DNA from: Paenibacillus sp. HW567
GTDB taxonomy: Bacteria; Bacillota; Bacilli; Paenibacillales; Paenibacillaceae
Reading direction: 5' to 3'
Length of the DNA stretch: 64,000 nt
NCBI RefSeq assembly: GCF_000374185.1
Contig: NZ_KB910518.1
Location: 2,179,687-2,243,686 of the forward strand
How positions within the stretch are numbered: the first letter of the stretch is position 1; every line of letters begins with the position of its first letter. The position numbers and the translations under genes were made by a program. A model generated the notes under the pieces. It saw nothing but the letters and a program-made list of their open reading frames with translations, searched no databases and was not told the origin of the DNA. This document shows positions 63,824-64,000 of this stretch, piece by piece.

Positions 63824-64000
63824 AAAAGCTCCGCGTAGGTCTACTTGCCGGATTCATCCTTGCATTGGCCGGAGCAGTGCTCTTTATCGCTCCGCTGTGG
63901 ATTATGTTCATGAACTCCTTCAAGCCGCTTAGCGACATTCTCGCTGATCCGCTCCGGCTTCCGGCCACATGGAGCTTAGATAACTACCGGGAAGCCTGGC
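63820..64000 (+). CDS. Sugar ABC importer permease (MalG type), 3' truncated by window edge
   Basis: The first 60 codons of a partner permease: a basic start MKKLRVGLLAG, a membrane helix (FILALAGAVLFIAPLWIMF), then the MNSFKPLSDIL and LPATWSLDNYREAW segments typical of MalG-type proteins. It overlaps the previous gene by four bases. The rest runs past the right edge. Confidence 0.9.
   Translation, partial: MKKLRVGLLAGFILALAGAVLFIAPLWIMFMNSFKPLSDILADPLRLPATWSLDNYREAW

Noticed and set aside
1-64000. tRNA, rRNA, CRISPR array, prophage or complete insertion sequence
   Set aside because: No cloverleaf, rRNA-like stretch, regular repeat-spacer array, transposase or integrase was seen in the reading.

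Overview
The window reads as chromosomal DNA from an endospore-forming Bacillota, most likely Paenibacillus or a close relative. The gene order dapG-dapA-rnjB-tepA-ylzJ-spoIIIE, then ymfF-ymfH-ymfI-ymfJ-ymfK-rodZ, pgsA-cinA-recA-recX-rny-ymdB-spoVS follows the Bacillus subtilis backbone. Spore genes (spoIIIE, sleB, spoVS) are present. Strong GGAGG-type ribosome binding sites, frequent GTG and TTG starts, and a dense set of AraC regulators, YesMN-type two-component genes and large glycoside-degrading enzymes fit Paenibacillus.

Region 1 (1-25.4 kb) is conserved housekeeping: lysine and dipicolinate synthesis, RNase J, a ClpP-like protease, the SpoIIIE translocase, a germination lysin, the EF-P 5-aminopentanol modification genes, RodZ, YajQ, phospholipid synthesis, CinA, RecA/RecX, RNase Y, YmdB, SpoVS, a dipeptidase and PduL. 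Several control sites are legible: a LexA box before recA, a sigma-G-like promoter before sleB, a sigma-H-like promoter before spoVS, and long structured leaders before both rnjB and rny. ymdB appears to start with ATT.

Region 2 (25.5-48 kb) is accessory and mixed. It holds AraC and LysR regulators, an unrecognised protein, a 1658-residue secreted enzyme joining an SGNH esterase to a PL11 rhamnogalacturonan lyase, a C45-type acyltransferase/hydrolase, a DEAD-box helicase, a second dapA with a divergent LysR gene, htpG under a perfect CIRCE operator, and a heterodimeric ABC exporter. The exporter is followed by an AT-rich tetR plus membrane-protein cassette that ends in a diverged copy of the exporter's last 13 codons.

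Region 3 (47.1-64 kb) is a carbohydrate-use cluster: AraC regulator, GH35 beta-galactosidase, YesN/YesM two-component system, a lipo-oligosaccharide-type ABC importer (two permeases and a lipoprotein), another AraC regulator (start codon in doubt), GH42 beta-galactosidase, a Nudix hydrolase, a third AraC regulator and the start of a second sugar ABC importer that runs off the right edge. A likely logic is that the extracellular sugar signal is sensed by YesMN and the AraC proteins, oligosaccharides are imported by the ABC systems, and galactosides are split inside the cell by GH35 and GH42. No rRNA, tRNA, CRISPR array or complete insertion sequence was found.
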